From: Peristeroidobacter agariperforans
Lineage (GTDB): Bacteria; Pseudomonadota; Gammaproteobacteria; Steroidobacterales; Steroidobacteraceae
NCBI RefSeq assembly: GCF_004138335.1
Contig: NZ_RYFW01000004.1
Coordinates: 62,001 to 126,000 of the forward strand
Direction: 5' to 3'
DNA length: 64,000 nt
Below, in pieces: positions 42,706 to 50,795 of this stretch. The notes beneath the pieces were generated by a model. That model did no database searches and had not been told where the DNA came from. It worked only from the letters and a program-made list of their open reading frames with translations. The first letter of the stretch is position 1. Each line of letters starts with the position of its first letter. A program made the position numbers and the translations under genes.

Positions 42706-44157
42706 TTAACGCAGTTGGGAATAAACCTGAAGCGCGCGCTTGCGGGATTCCCCCAAATCGAGCACGGGGCGTGGATACGTTTTGTCGAAAACCACGCCGG
42801 CCCGCTGCAAAACCGCCTCGGGAGCGGCCCACGGTTGATGGATCCATCGGTCCGGCAGGCGCGCGAGCTCGGGCACCCAATGACGGATGTAGCTGCGCAC
42901 GGGATCGAAGCGCTTCGCCTGCAGCACAGGATTGAAGATGCGGTAGTAGGGCGCGGCGTCGGCGCCGCAGCCCGCGACCCATTGCCAACCCAGTGTGTTG
43001 TTTGCCAGATCCGCATCGACCAGCGTCTCCCAGAACCATTGCGCACCCTGCAGCCAGTGGATCTGCAGGTTCTTGGTTAGTACGGAGGCAGCGATCATTC
43101 GGATGCGGTTGTGCATCCAGCCCGTGCGCCACAGTTCGCGCATGCCGGCGTCGACCAGCGGAATGCCAGTAGCGCCGCGCTGCCAGGCTCGCAGGTCGGA
43201 AGCACTGCGCCGCCATTTCTGTTTGGCAAAGCGCTTGTCGAGCGGTGCGTCGGTCGTCTCGGGAAAATGAAAGAGCAGGTGGTGCGCGAATTCGCGCCAA
43301 CCGATCTGTCGCAGATAGCTGTCGGTACCTTTGGCTTGCGCCGCTGCGGTGTTCGAGTGTCGGAGCGCGGCGACAATCTGCCGCGGTCCGATTTCGCCGA
43401 AATGTAGATGCGGTGACAGGCGCGAGGTCTCGGCACGATCGGGTCGATCGCGTCCGGTCGGATAGCTGGCGACGTGTTTGCTGAACTGCCGGAGCTGTTT
43501 CAGAGCGCCGGCCTCACCGGGCGTCCATGTCTGGGTCAGGCCGTCGTCCCAGCGGATCTTTGGTAACAGCGCGAGATCGTCGATGCCGATGCCGGACAGT
43601 CCACGCGGCGCTCGCGGCAATCTGCGCGGCGCCCTGCTGGGCACAGGCAAAGTCGACAGCTGCGTTTCAGCCGTGCGCCAGAACGGAGTGAACACTCGAT
43701 ACGGCAGCTTTTGCCCGTTCAAAATCGTGCCCGGCTCGAACAACAGCGCTGCATTGCTCTGTTCGACTGACACGCCGTCGTCATCCAGCGCCGCAGCGAT
43801 GCGCGCATCCCGCTTCAATGCCGCCGGTTCGTAGAGCTTGTTCCAGCAGACCAGCGTCGCCCCCGTTTCCCGGATGCAATGACGCAAAACCGTCGAAGCT
43901 TCGCCTCGTTGCACGACCAGGCGGCTGCCGATTTTGCGCAGGCTGGCGTCGAGGGCGGTCAGGCTGTGGTGCAGCCACCAGCGACTCGCCGCGCCCGGCG
44001 CCCAGGGGTGTTCGTCGTCCGGCGAATGGACATAGACAGGCACCACGCGCTCGGCATGTTCGAGGGCGTGGCGTAGCGCTGGATTGTCGGTGAGGCGGAG
44101 ATCGCGCCGGAACCAGACGAGGGCAGTCCTGACTGGGGCGGATCGTCGCGCGTTCAC
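42706..44157 (-). CDS. phrB: Deoxyribodipyrimidine photolyase
   Basis: A 483-residue class I CPD photolyase, which repairs UV-induced pyrimidine dimers with blue light. The antenna-binding alpha/beta domain (LVWFRRDLRLTDNPAL at the N-terminus) is followed by the FAD domain: TSRLSPHLHFGEIGPR, REFAHHLLFHFPE, GMRELWRTGWMHNRIRM and WQWVAGCGADAAPYYRIFNP. It looks complete. It is the first gene of a block of six genes reading leftward that otherwise concern membrane lipids, which suggests shared control by light or oxidative stress. Confidence 0.92.
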   Translation of the reverse strand: MNARRSAPVRTALVWFRRDLRLTDNPALRHALEHAERVVPVYVHSPDDEHPWAPGAASRWWLHHSLTALDASLRKIGSRLVVQRGEASTVLRHCIRETGATLVCWNKLYEPAALKRDARIAAALDDDGVSVEQSNAALLFEPGTILNGQKLPYRVFTPFWRTAETQLSTLPVPSRAPRRLPRAPRGLSGIGIDDLALLPKIRWDDGLTQTWTPGEAGALKQLRQFSKHVASYPTGRDRPDRAETSRLSPHLHFGEIGPRQIVAALRHSNTAAAQAKGTDSYLRQIGWREFAHHLLFHFPETTDAPLDKRFAKQKWRRSASDLRAWQRGATGIPLVDAGMRELWRTGWMHNRIRMIAASVLTKNLQIHWLQGAQWFWETLVDADLANNTLGWQWVAGCGADAAPYYRIFNPVLQAKRFDPVRSYIRHWVPELARLPDRWIHQPWAAPEAVLQRAGVVFDKTYPRPVLDLGESRKRALQVYSQLR

Positions 44158-44265
44158 AGGAACGCGCTTATCGCTGTGCGATGGAGGAGCTTTGGGATCG
44201 ACCGCGCCGTGTTAGACCGGGCGCGGTCGGAATATTGACCGTAGAGGAATTGGCAGGCGCAACGC

Positions 44266-44613
44266 TCAGGCGTCGTCCCGATCGTTGTAATCGTCATCGT
44301 CGTCGTCGAGGTCTTCGTCCTCGTCGTCGTCCCAATCGTCGTCGTCCTCGTCCCAATCGTCCTCGTCTTCGTCGTCCTCTTCTTCCTCTTCTTCTTCCTC
44401 GTCGTCATTGGCCCAGCCTTCCGGCTCCTGGGACAGCTCCAGGTCGAGCTCGTGCCAGGTATCGAGGTCGATTTCCTCGATATCGCCGTTCTCGTACTGG
44501 ACTTCGACCAACTCCTGGTCGGGATCCACGGACAGGACCTTGAAGACCTCGTTTTCTTCGAGATCCTCATACCATTTTCCCTGGACCGGGTCGTAATCTC
44601 TGGCCACGCACAC
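44266..44613 (-). CDS. DUF6763-type small protein with very acidic tail
   Basis: A 115-residue protein. Residues 1-68 form a small beta domain (QGKWYEDLEENEVFKVLSVD, VQYENGDIEEIDLDTWHELD) of the type annotated DUF6763 in gammaproteobacteria. Residues 69-115 are 39 Asp/Glu out of 47, with Trp and Tyr spaced inside. The coding DNA is correspondingly a run of TCG/TCC repeats on the plus strand. The tail is far longer than usual for the family as I know it. Function is unknown. It lies upstream of and divergent from proB. Confidence 0.75.
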   Translation of the reverse strand: MCVARDYDPVQGKWYEDLEENEVFKVLSVDPDQELVEVQYENGDIEEIDLDTWHELDLELSQEPEGWANDDEEEEEEEEDDEDEDDWDEDDDDWDDDEDEDLDDDDDDYNDRDDA

Positions 44614-44776
44614 ACCTCAAACGACGAGAACCGGTGTATTCACCGGCGGCGGAATATTAGGGGCATTCTCCAAGACTGCCAAGTGAGTGAAACAGCGGCG
44701 GCGCGGTCTTTCACGGGGCGGATGGACTGGGGTCCGGTCGGTGCCTACACTGCCGCGCCCTTTCACACTTCATGCC

Positions 44777-45922
44777 ATGACCAAGACGCCGCGAGTACAA
44801 CCGTCCGCCCAGCCGCTGTTGCAGGCACGGCGTATCGTCATCAAGGTCGGTTCGGCCTTGCTGGCGGATGCCGCCAGCGGCGCGGTCCGGCGTGACTGGC
44901 TGGAGACCCTGGCGGCCGATATCGGTGCTTTGCGCCGGCGGGGTCAGGAGGTGCTGCTGGTGTCCTCGGGCGCGATCGCGCTGGGCCGGCGCCAGCTCGG
45001 ACTGGCCCCAGGCAAGCTCAAACTGGAGGAGAAGCAGGCGGCCGCGGCGGTCGGCCAAATCCGCCTGGCGCACGCCTGGACCGAAGTCCTCGAGCACCAT
45101 GAGCTGAGCGTCGCGCAGATTCTGCTGACCCCGGGCGATACCGAGCAGCGGCGCCGGTACCTGAATGCTCGCAACACCCTGCGCACTTTGTTGAAGCTCG
45201 GCTCGGTGCCGGTGATCAACGAGAACGACACGGTCGCTACTGCCGAAATACGCTATGGTGACAATGACCGTCTGGCCGCGCGCGTCGCGCAGATGATCAG
45301 CGCCGACTGCTTGATCCTGTTGTCGGATGTAGACGGTCTCTATACGGCCGATCCCACGCGCGATCCCAACGCGCAATTCATTCCCGAAGTGCGCGCCATC
45401 ACTCCCGAAATCCAAGCGATGGCGGGCGGGTCGGCATCGGCCGTCGGCACCGGCGGCATGGCGACCAAAATCACAGCGGCGAAAATTGCCGTCGGTGCAG
45501 GCTGTCATATGTGCGTGTCGCTCGGCCGGGAGTTGCACCCGGTCAAGCGGATCGAGGAAGGCGCACGCTGCAGCTGGTTCTATCCGTCGGCGAGTCCGTC
45601 GACCATGCGCAAACAATGGATCGCGGGCACCTTGCAACCGGCCGGCGAGCTTTATGTAGATGAGGGAGCCGCTGCTGCTCTCGCTCGCGGCAAAAGTTTG
45701 TTGCCGGCGGGCATAACGCGCATCGTCGGTCCATTCCAGCGCGGCGACGCGTTGATCGTGCGTGATGCGATTGGGAAGGAGATCGCGCGCGGCCTGGTTG
45801 CGTATTCGAGCGCCGACGCCGAGCGCCTGCTAGGACACAAATCCAGTGAGATCGAGACGCTGCTTGGATTCCATGGCCGCGACGAAATAATCCATCGCGA
45901 CGATCTGGTACTCACGAGCTAA
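44777..45922 (+). CDS. proB: Glutamate 5-kinase
   Basis: About 381 residues. It phosphorylates glutamate in the first step of proline synthesis. The amino-acid kinase domain shows [14 protein letters not shown] at residues 18-31, [44 protein letters not shown] and [14 protein letters not shown]-terminal PUA domain (about 290-375: [19 protein letters not shown]) is present, as in the long E. coli-type enzyme that responds to proline. The start at 44777 is preferred; the upstream reading to 44687 has no family features. proA is not adjacent, but 8.8 kb away at 54709. Confidence 0.93.
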   Translation: MTKTPRVQPSAQPLLQARRIVIKVGSALLADAASGAVRRDWLETLAADIGALRRRGQEVLLVSSGAIALGRRQLGLAPGKLKLEEKQAAAAVGQIRLAHAWTEVLEHHELSVAQILLTPGDTEQRRRYLNARNTLRTLLKLGSVPVINENDTVATAEIRYGDNDRLAARVAQMISADCLILLSDVDGLYTADPTRDPNAQFIPEVRAITPEIQAMAGGSASAVGTGGMATKITAAKIAVGAGCHMCVSLGRELHPVKRIEEGARCSWFYPSASPSTMRKQWIAGTLQPAGELYVDEGAAAALARGKSLLPAGITRIVGPFQRGDALIVRDAIGKEIARGLVAYSSADAERLLGHKSSEIETLLGFHGRDEIIHRDDLVLTS

Positions 45923-45997
45923 CGCGGGTTTCACCCGGCTGACTCGTATGACGGGTTTGTTAGTATCGGCTGCTTGGACATTCGTCCATCAGCGGAT

Positions 45998-47410
45998 ATG
46001 CAACTCTTACAACAACCTTCCCTGCGCCGGAATCGCGCGCTGGTCGCCACGCTTGCGCTCAGCTTTTTGCTGCTGTTGGGCTCGGCGGGGCTGACATTCC
46101 ATGTGTCGCGTCAAGGTGTCGACGCAGATGCGCTGGTCGTGCACACGATGGAAGTGCAGCGAGCGCTCAATGCGACACTGCTCACGATTGGCGGCGCCGA
46201 ATCGGGCCTGCGCGGTTTCCTGCTGACGGGCAATGAAGCTTTTCTCAAGCCGTATCAAGACGCCGGCAAGCAGTTGCCTGAGCACTTGGCGACGTTGCGC
46301 AAGCTGGTCGTCGACAGTCCCTCGCAGCTCGCCAATGTCGAAGCGGTCGCGCCGTTGATCGAGCAGCGTCTGGCGGGCATCGACATGGCGTTGACTGCAT
46401 ATCGCGACGGTCGCCGTGCCGATGCGATCGCCGCACTTCAACGCTCCGGCCTGCCGACCTTGAACGACATCCGCTCGCGCATCGAGGCGGCCACCGAGTT
46501 CGAGCAGCAATTGCTGGTTGCGCGTCAAGGTGCCGCGGCCGGCTTGCGTGATCGCTTCACCAGCGCCGTGCTCGTGATGCTGATCGCGTGCGGCATACTG
46601 GCTTTGTTCGCATTGATCAGCGTGCGTCGGTATGTGGCCACGGTCCACGAAAGTCGGTTGCGGCTCGCTTCTCACAATGTCGAACTGGAGCAGCGGGTGC
46701 AGGCGCGCACCGAAGATCTGGCGAAAGCCGCCGACGACGCGAATCGCGAGCGCGCCCGAGCGGAGTCGCTGTTGACGGACGTCAATCATCGAGTGGGCAA
46801 CAATCTCGCGCTGGTCTCGTCGTTCCTGACGATGCAGCAGCGCGCGGTGAAGAATCCGGATGCGGCCCGAGCCTTGAGCGCCGCCCGCATGCGAGTGCAG
46901 GCGATCGCGTCGGCGCATCGCAAGCTGCGTCTCGGCGCGGATTTCGCGACGGTCAAGGTCAACGAAGTGCTCGGCGCCGTGCTCGAGGACATCAGCGCCG
47001 GCTTGCCGCCGGGAGATTTGATCCGGATCCAGTGCCAGGTCGAACCGCTGGAAATCAATGCGCGCGATGCGGTGTCGCTCGGGGTGCTGACCAGCGAGCT
47101 GGTGATGAACGCCGTCAAACATGCGTTCGCGCCGGGCGAGACGGGCGAAGTGAGCGTCGTGCTGGTCCACGGCGCGGATTCGGTCGCCGTGTTAGAAGTA
47201 TCCGACGATGGAGTGGGGTGGCATGACAACAAACATTCACGAGAAACAGGCGGGCTGGGCGCGAAGATCATCGACATGGTCGCGCGGCAGTTCGGCGGGC
47301 GCCCGGAGCGTACTGCTCGATTTCACGAAGGCGCTATTACGCAAGAGCGTCGGCCTGGCACGCGGATCCGCGTCAACCTCACCAAGCTCCAGGTCATGTC
47401 CGCCTCCTGA
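45998..47410 (+). CDS. CHASE3 sensor histidine kinase (HisKA_2/HWE type)
   Basis: About 470 residues. TM1 (about 13-33) and TM2 (about 190-210) bracket a CHASE3 sensory domain (GGAESGLRGFLLTGNEAFL, typical). A coiled linker leads to HisKA_2 with the phospho-accepting His264 in DVNHRVGNNLALVSSFL, and a HATPase domain (TSELVMNAVKHAF, VSDDGVGW, GGLGAKIIDMVA). An in-frame TTG at 45974 would add 8 residues. It is followed by a single-domain response regulator, its likely partner. HWE/HisKA_2 kinases often act in stress or light signalling; the stimulus here is unknown. Confidence 0.88.
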   Translation: MQLLQQPSLRRNRALVATLALSFLLLLGSAGLTFHVSRQGVDADALVVHTMEVQRALNATLLTIGGAESGLRGFLLTGNEAFLKPYQDAGKQLPEHLATLRKLVVDSPSQLANVEAVAPLIEQRLAGIDMALTAYRDGRRADAIAALQRSGLPTLNDIRSRIEAATEFEQQLLVARQGAAAGLRDRFTSAVLVMLIACGILALFALISVRRYVATVHESRLRLASHNVELEQRVQARTEDLAKAADDANRERARAESLLTDVNHRVGNNLALVSSFLTMQQRAVKNPDAARALSAARMRVQAIASAHRKLRLGADFATVKVNEVLGAVLEDISAGLPPGDLIRIQCQVEPLEINARDAVSLGVLTSELVMNAVKHAFAPGETGEVSVVLVHGADSVAVLEVSDDGVGWHDNKHSRETGGLGAKIIDMVARQFGGRPERTARFHEGAITQERRPGTRIRVNLTKLQVMSAS

Positions 47411-47549
47411 AGTTGTTCGCACCGGCAGCTCGCCGATGACGCGGCCGTCGGTGATGCGCGATCCACGCGTCCTGCTGTTCCCGTTACGTCGCGCTCCGCA
47501 TCGGGAAGGCGGCGACGGCACCGGCGCAGAGGGCACGACGAAGGGCCCG

Positions 47550-47906
47550 ATGTCGGGCATGACGATATTGGTCGTCGAGGATGACTTCATCGTCGCGTAC
47601 GACATGCAGATGATGTTGGAAGAGCAGGGCGCGCGCGTGCTCGGGCCGGCGACCAGCCTGGCCGAGGGGCGCGAACTGCTGGCGAAGGAGCTGCCCACGG
47701 TCGCCGTGCTCGATGTGAATCTCAACGGCGAATATGTGTTCCCGCTGGCCGAGGAGCTGCGCACACGGAAGGTGCCGTTTGTGTTCGCGACGGCTTACGC
47801 AGATGAAGACCGGCTGTTTCCGCAGGCCGCCCGGAGCGCGCCGCGCCTGGCAAAGCCGGTGTTGCCGAACGTGCTGATCGCGCAGCTGCTGCGGCTCAAC
47901 CGCTGA
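47550..47906 (+). CDS. Single-domain response regulator
   Basis: A 118-residue receiver: ILVVEDDFIVAYDMQMMLE (acidic pair), phospho-acceptor Asp in VAVLDVNLNGE (near residue 53), Thr/Ala in FATAYAD and Lys in RLAKPV. It has no output domain, so it would act by protein contacts or phosphotransfer, as is common with HWE-family kinases. The open frame extends left to 47208 inside the kinase gene, but the family start is at 47550 (or 47559). It follows the kinase by about 140 bases and converges on the small protein at 47908. Confidence 0.85.
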   Translation: MSGMTILVVEDDFIVAYDMQMMLEEQGARVLGPATSLAEGRELLAKELPTVAVLDVNLNGEYVFPLAEELRTRKVPFVFATAYADEDRLFPQAARSAPRLAKPVLPNVLIAQLLRLNR

Positions 47907-47907
47907 G

Positions 47908-48207
47908 TCAGTGCGTCGTATCGCGCCGATTCACTGGAATGTCGACGTAGCGATGGGCCGGTGCGTCGCTGGCGGGGAAGGTTTCCTTCAGCGACTCATC
48001 GATCTGGTCCTCGCAGGCCGCGATCGGATTACGCACTCGATAGCGCCGGGCAATGCCTTTGATCGCGGGCATCGCGATCAGCGCCAGCGCCCCCAGTAAC
48101 AGGACGGATTCCACCGCATCGAAGACCGAGCGCCGTCTCGGTGCGTAGTCAACCAGGTCGTCATCGTCGTCGTAGCGCTCGTAGTCACGCATGAGTCTGT
48201 TCTCCAT
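47908..48207 (-). CDS. Small membrane protein with FPASD motif
   Basis: A 99-residue protein with an acidic N-terminus (YERYDDDDDLVDYAP), one membrane helix at about residues 33-50 (VLLLGALALIAMPAI), and a C-terminal DESLKETFPASDAPAHRY. The (D/E)ESFPASDPP-type motif is widespread in small proteobacterial proteins of unknown function. The stop is 1 base from the end of the convergent response regulator gene. No partner is known. Confidence 0.65.
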   Translation of the reverse strand: MENRLMRDYERYDDDDDLVDYAPRRRSVFDAVESVLLLGALALIAMPAIKGIARRYRVRNPIAACEDQIDESLKETFPASDAPAHRYVDIPVNRRDTTH

Positions 48208-48247
48208 GGTGTTCTACCGAGACGCTTCGCCGACCGGCGCGGTTCCG

Positions 48248-49060
48248 TCAGGGCACGCGAGGCGGGACGATCGGGTGCGAGCTGGACAGGCCGCCATCGA
48301 CGGGGAAGGCCTGCCCGTTGACGTAGGACGCTGCGTCCGACGCCAGGAACAGGGCCATGCGCGCAATCTCGATGGGAGCGCCAGCGCGGCGCAGCGGGTT
48401 GAGCTGGCCAATCTTGTTGTCGGTGCCACGGGCCCGTGCCTGGTCGAAGATGGGCTTGGTCATGCCGGTCTCGATCAGGCCGGGACAAATGGCGTTGATA
48501 CGCACGCCGCTGGCGGAGAGTTGATAGGCCGTGGTTTGTACCAGGCTGATGACGCCGGCTTTGCTCGCGCTGTAGGGTGACCCGCCTGCGCCCGAACGCA
48601 AACCGGCGACCGAGGCCGTGCAGATGATCGAGCCCCGCTTGCGTGGTGTCATCACTCGGGCCGCGTGCTTCACGGCGAGGAACGTGCCGATCAGGTTGAC
48701 GGTCAGCACTTGCACCCAATGCTCGGGTGTCTGCTCGTTGAGCGGCACCAGTCCGCCACTGATGCCGGCGTTGGCAAAACAAACATCGAGGCCGCCGTAT
48801 TCACGGACTGCGCTGTCGATGGCCTCGGAGATGTTCGGTTCCTGCGACGAATCGCTGACGATGGCCGTCGCGCGGCCGTTTTCCTTGCGGATCGCGGCGA
48901 CCGTTTCTTCCACTTCAGCGGCGCGATCCAGAGCCACGACTGCGGCGCCCGCCTGTGCGAACACGATGGCGCTGGCGCGACCGATGCCGCTTGCGGCGCC
49001 GGTGACGAGCGCGACCTTGCCTTTGAGCTGGCCTTCGACAGCGGGGTCGGGAATTTGCAT
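48248..49060 (-). CDS. Short-chain dehydrogenase/reductase
   Basis: A 270-residue classical SDR: LKGKVALVTGAASGIGRASA at residues 12-31, CFANAGISGG near 90, and the catalytic Ser-Tyr-Lys of ASVAGLRSGAGGSPYSASKAG near 150. INAICPGLIETGMT is a usual C-terminal motif. The substrate is unknown; the gene is divergent from an acyl-CoA ligase, which fits fatty-acid, terpenoid or steroid metabolism but does not prove it. Confidence 0.88.
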   Translation of the reverse strand: MQIPDPAVEGQLKGKVALVTGAASGIGRASAIVFAQAGAAVVALDRAAEVEETVAAIRKENGRATAIVSDSSQEPNISEAIDSAVREYGGLDVCFANAGISGGLVPLNEQTPEHWVQVLTVNLIGTFLAVKHAARVMTPRKRGSIICTASVAGLRSGAGGSPYSASKAGVISLVQTTAYQLSASGVRINAICPGLIETGMTKPIFDQARARGTDNKIGQLNPLRRAGAPIEIARMALFLASDAASYVNGQAFPVDGGLSSSHPIVPPRVP

Positions 49061-49238
49061 GGTTGTCCTACCAGTTCGGGAACGTTTTTCGCAGACCGGA
49101 ATTGGGCTGCGGAACGCTTCTATCGATTGGGCGTCGAGTGTGTCCGCGAGTATGAATTAATGCAATGCCGCCACGGCGTGGCTGTCGACGCGCATGGCTT
49201 TGTGGCATGGTGCCGGCCCTCTCACCGTGACGATCGCG

Positions 49239-50795
49239 ATGAATGTCACTGCGCCCGAGACATTGTTCGAGCAGGAGTTCGGTCTGATCGCCGACCTGGT
49301 ACGCGCGTATGCCCAGGAGCGACCCCGGCATCCGGCGCTGATCGACGAGCAACGCAGCCTCAGCTACGGCGAGCTGGATCAGTTGATGGACCGGGTGGCC
49401 GTTGCCTTGCAGCTTGCTCGCGTCGGCCGCGGCGAAGCGGTGGCGATTTGTGCGGCTTCCTGTGTCGACTATGGCGTTGTGTTTCTTGGCGCCCTGCGCG
49501 CCGGCGTGGCGGTCGCGCCGCTGTCGCCTTCGACGACTCCCGAGTCGTTGGTGACCATGCTCGCCGACAGCGGCTCGAAGATCCTGTTTCTGGATGAGAG
49601 CGTGGCCGTCGCGCTGGCGACGGTTGCGTTGCCGCCCGGCTTGCAGCTGGTTCGCCTGGATCGTGCTCCGGGTGTGCGTTCGATCGACGCCTGGATCGCT
49701 CCTGCTGGCGGAGCGCCCGTGCCGGTGGATATCGCACCGGATGCGCCGTTCAACATCATCTATTCCTCGGGCACGACCGGAACGCCCAAAGGCATCGTGC
49801 AGCCTCACAGCATGCGCTGGGCGCACGTCCGTCGCGCTCGGAACTTCGGTTACGACCGCGAGGCGGTGACGATTTGCTCCACGCCGCTGTATTCGAATAC
49901 CACGCTCGTGAGTTTCTTCCCCGCCATTGCGGGCGGCGGCAGTGTGGTGTTGATGCCCAAGTTCGAGGCGGGCAAGTTTCTCGAGTTGTCGCAGCAGCAT
50001 AAGGTGACGCACGCGATGCTGGTGCCGGTCCAATATCAGCGACTGATGGATCGGCCGGACTTCGATCGCTTCGACCTCGGCAGCTATCGTATGAAGTTCT
50101 GCACCAGCGCGCCGTTCGCCGCTGCGCTCAAGTCGGACATCCTGCGCCGCTGGCCGGGCGGCTTGATCGAGTATTACGGCATGACCGAGGGCGGCGGCAC
50201 GTGCATGCTGCAAGCCCATTTGTTTCCGGACAAGCTGCACACCGTCGGTCAGCCGGTCGCCGGTCACGACATTCGCTTGATCGACGAGCAGTGCCGGGAA
50301 GTGCCGCCGGGCGAGATCGGCGAGGTGGTCGGCCGCTCGGGCGCCATGATGAAAGGTTATTTCAATCAGCCCGGCAAGACCGCCGAGGCCGAGTGGTACG
50401 ACGTCGAAGGCAATCGTTTCATCCGCACCGGCGACGTCGGCCGTTTCGATGCCGATGGCTTTTTGACGCTGATGGATCGCCGCAAGGACATGATCATCTC
50501 GGGCGGCTTCAACATCTATCCCAGCGATCTGGAAGCCGTGCTGTTTCAGCATCCGGCCGTGCGCGACGGCGCTGTCATCGGCGTGCCGTCGAAAGAGTGG
50601 GGCGAGACGCCCGTCGCGTTCGTCGTACTACGCGCGGACGCCTCCGCCACCGCGGACGAAATCAAGCAATGGACCAACGAGCGTCTCGGCAAGACGCAGC
50701 GGCTGTCGGCCGTCCGACTGGCGGCCGAGCTGCCACGAAGCGCCATCGGCAAAGTACTGAAGCGCGAGCTGCGCGAGCAGTACTCGGCCTCTTAG
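49239..50795 (+). CDS. AMP-forming acyl-CoA synthetase/ligase
   Basis: About 518 residues of the class I adenylate-forming superfamily. Motifs in order: IIYSSGTTGTPKGIVQPH (P-loop), EYYGMTEGGG, RTGDVGRFDADGFLTLMDRRKDMIISGG — of which TGDVGRFDADG and DRRKDMI are the core — and C-terminal RSAIGKVLKRELRE with the catalytic lysine. It would activate a carboxylic acid as the CoA thioester, but the substrate cannot be told. The frame extends to ATG 49194; 49239 gives the normal N-terminus, and neither start has a good ribosome-binding site. It is convergent with the lipase-like gene, overlapping by TTAG. Confidence 0.87.
   Translation: MNVTAPETLFEQEFGLIADLVRAYAQERPRHPALIDEQRSLSYGELDQLMDRVAVALQLARVGRGEAVAICAASCVDYGVVFLGALRAGVAVAPLSPSTTPESLVTMLADSGSKILFLDESVAVALATVALPPGLQLVRLDRAPGVRSIDAWIAPAGGAPVPVDIAPDAPFNIIYSSGTTGTPKGIVQPHSMRWAHVRRARNFGYDREAVTICSTPLYSNTTLVSFFPAIAGGGSVVLMPKFEAGKFLELSQQHKVTHAMLVPVQYQRLMDRPDFDRFDLGSYRMKFCTSAPFAAALKSDILRRWPGGLIEYYGMTEGGGTCMLQAHLFPDKLHTVGQPVAGHDIRLIDEQCREVPPGEIGEVVGRSGAMMKGYFNQPGKTAEAEWYDVEGNRFIRTGDVGRFDADGFLTLMDRRKDMIISGGFNIYPSDLEAVLFQHPAVRDGAVIGVPSKEWGETPVAFVVLRADASATADEIKQWTNERLGKTQRLSAVRLAAELPRSAIGKVLKRELREQYSAS

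Noticed and set aside
47208-47549. Long N-terminal extension of the response regulator overlapping the kinase gene
   Set aside because: The extension has no receiver features, while the receiver begins normally at 47550.
49068-50552. 494-residue open frame on the minus strand
   Set aside because: Antisense to the acyl-CoA ligase, whose motifs are complete; the frame has no recognisable domain.
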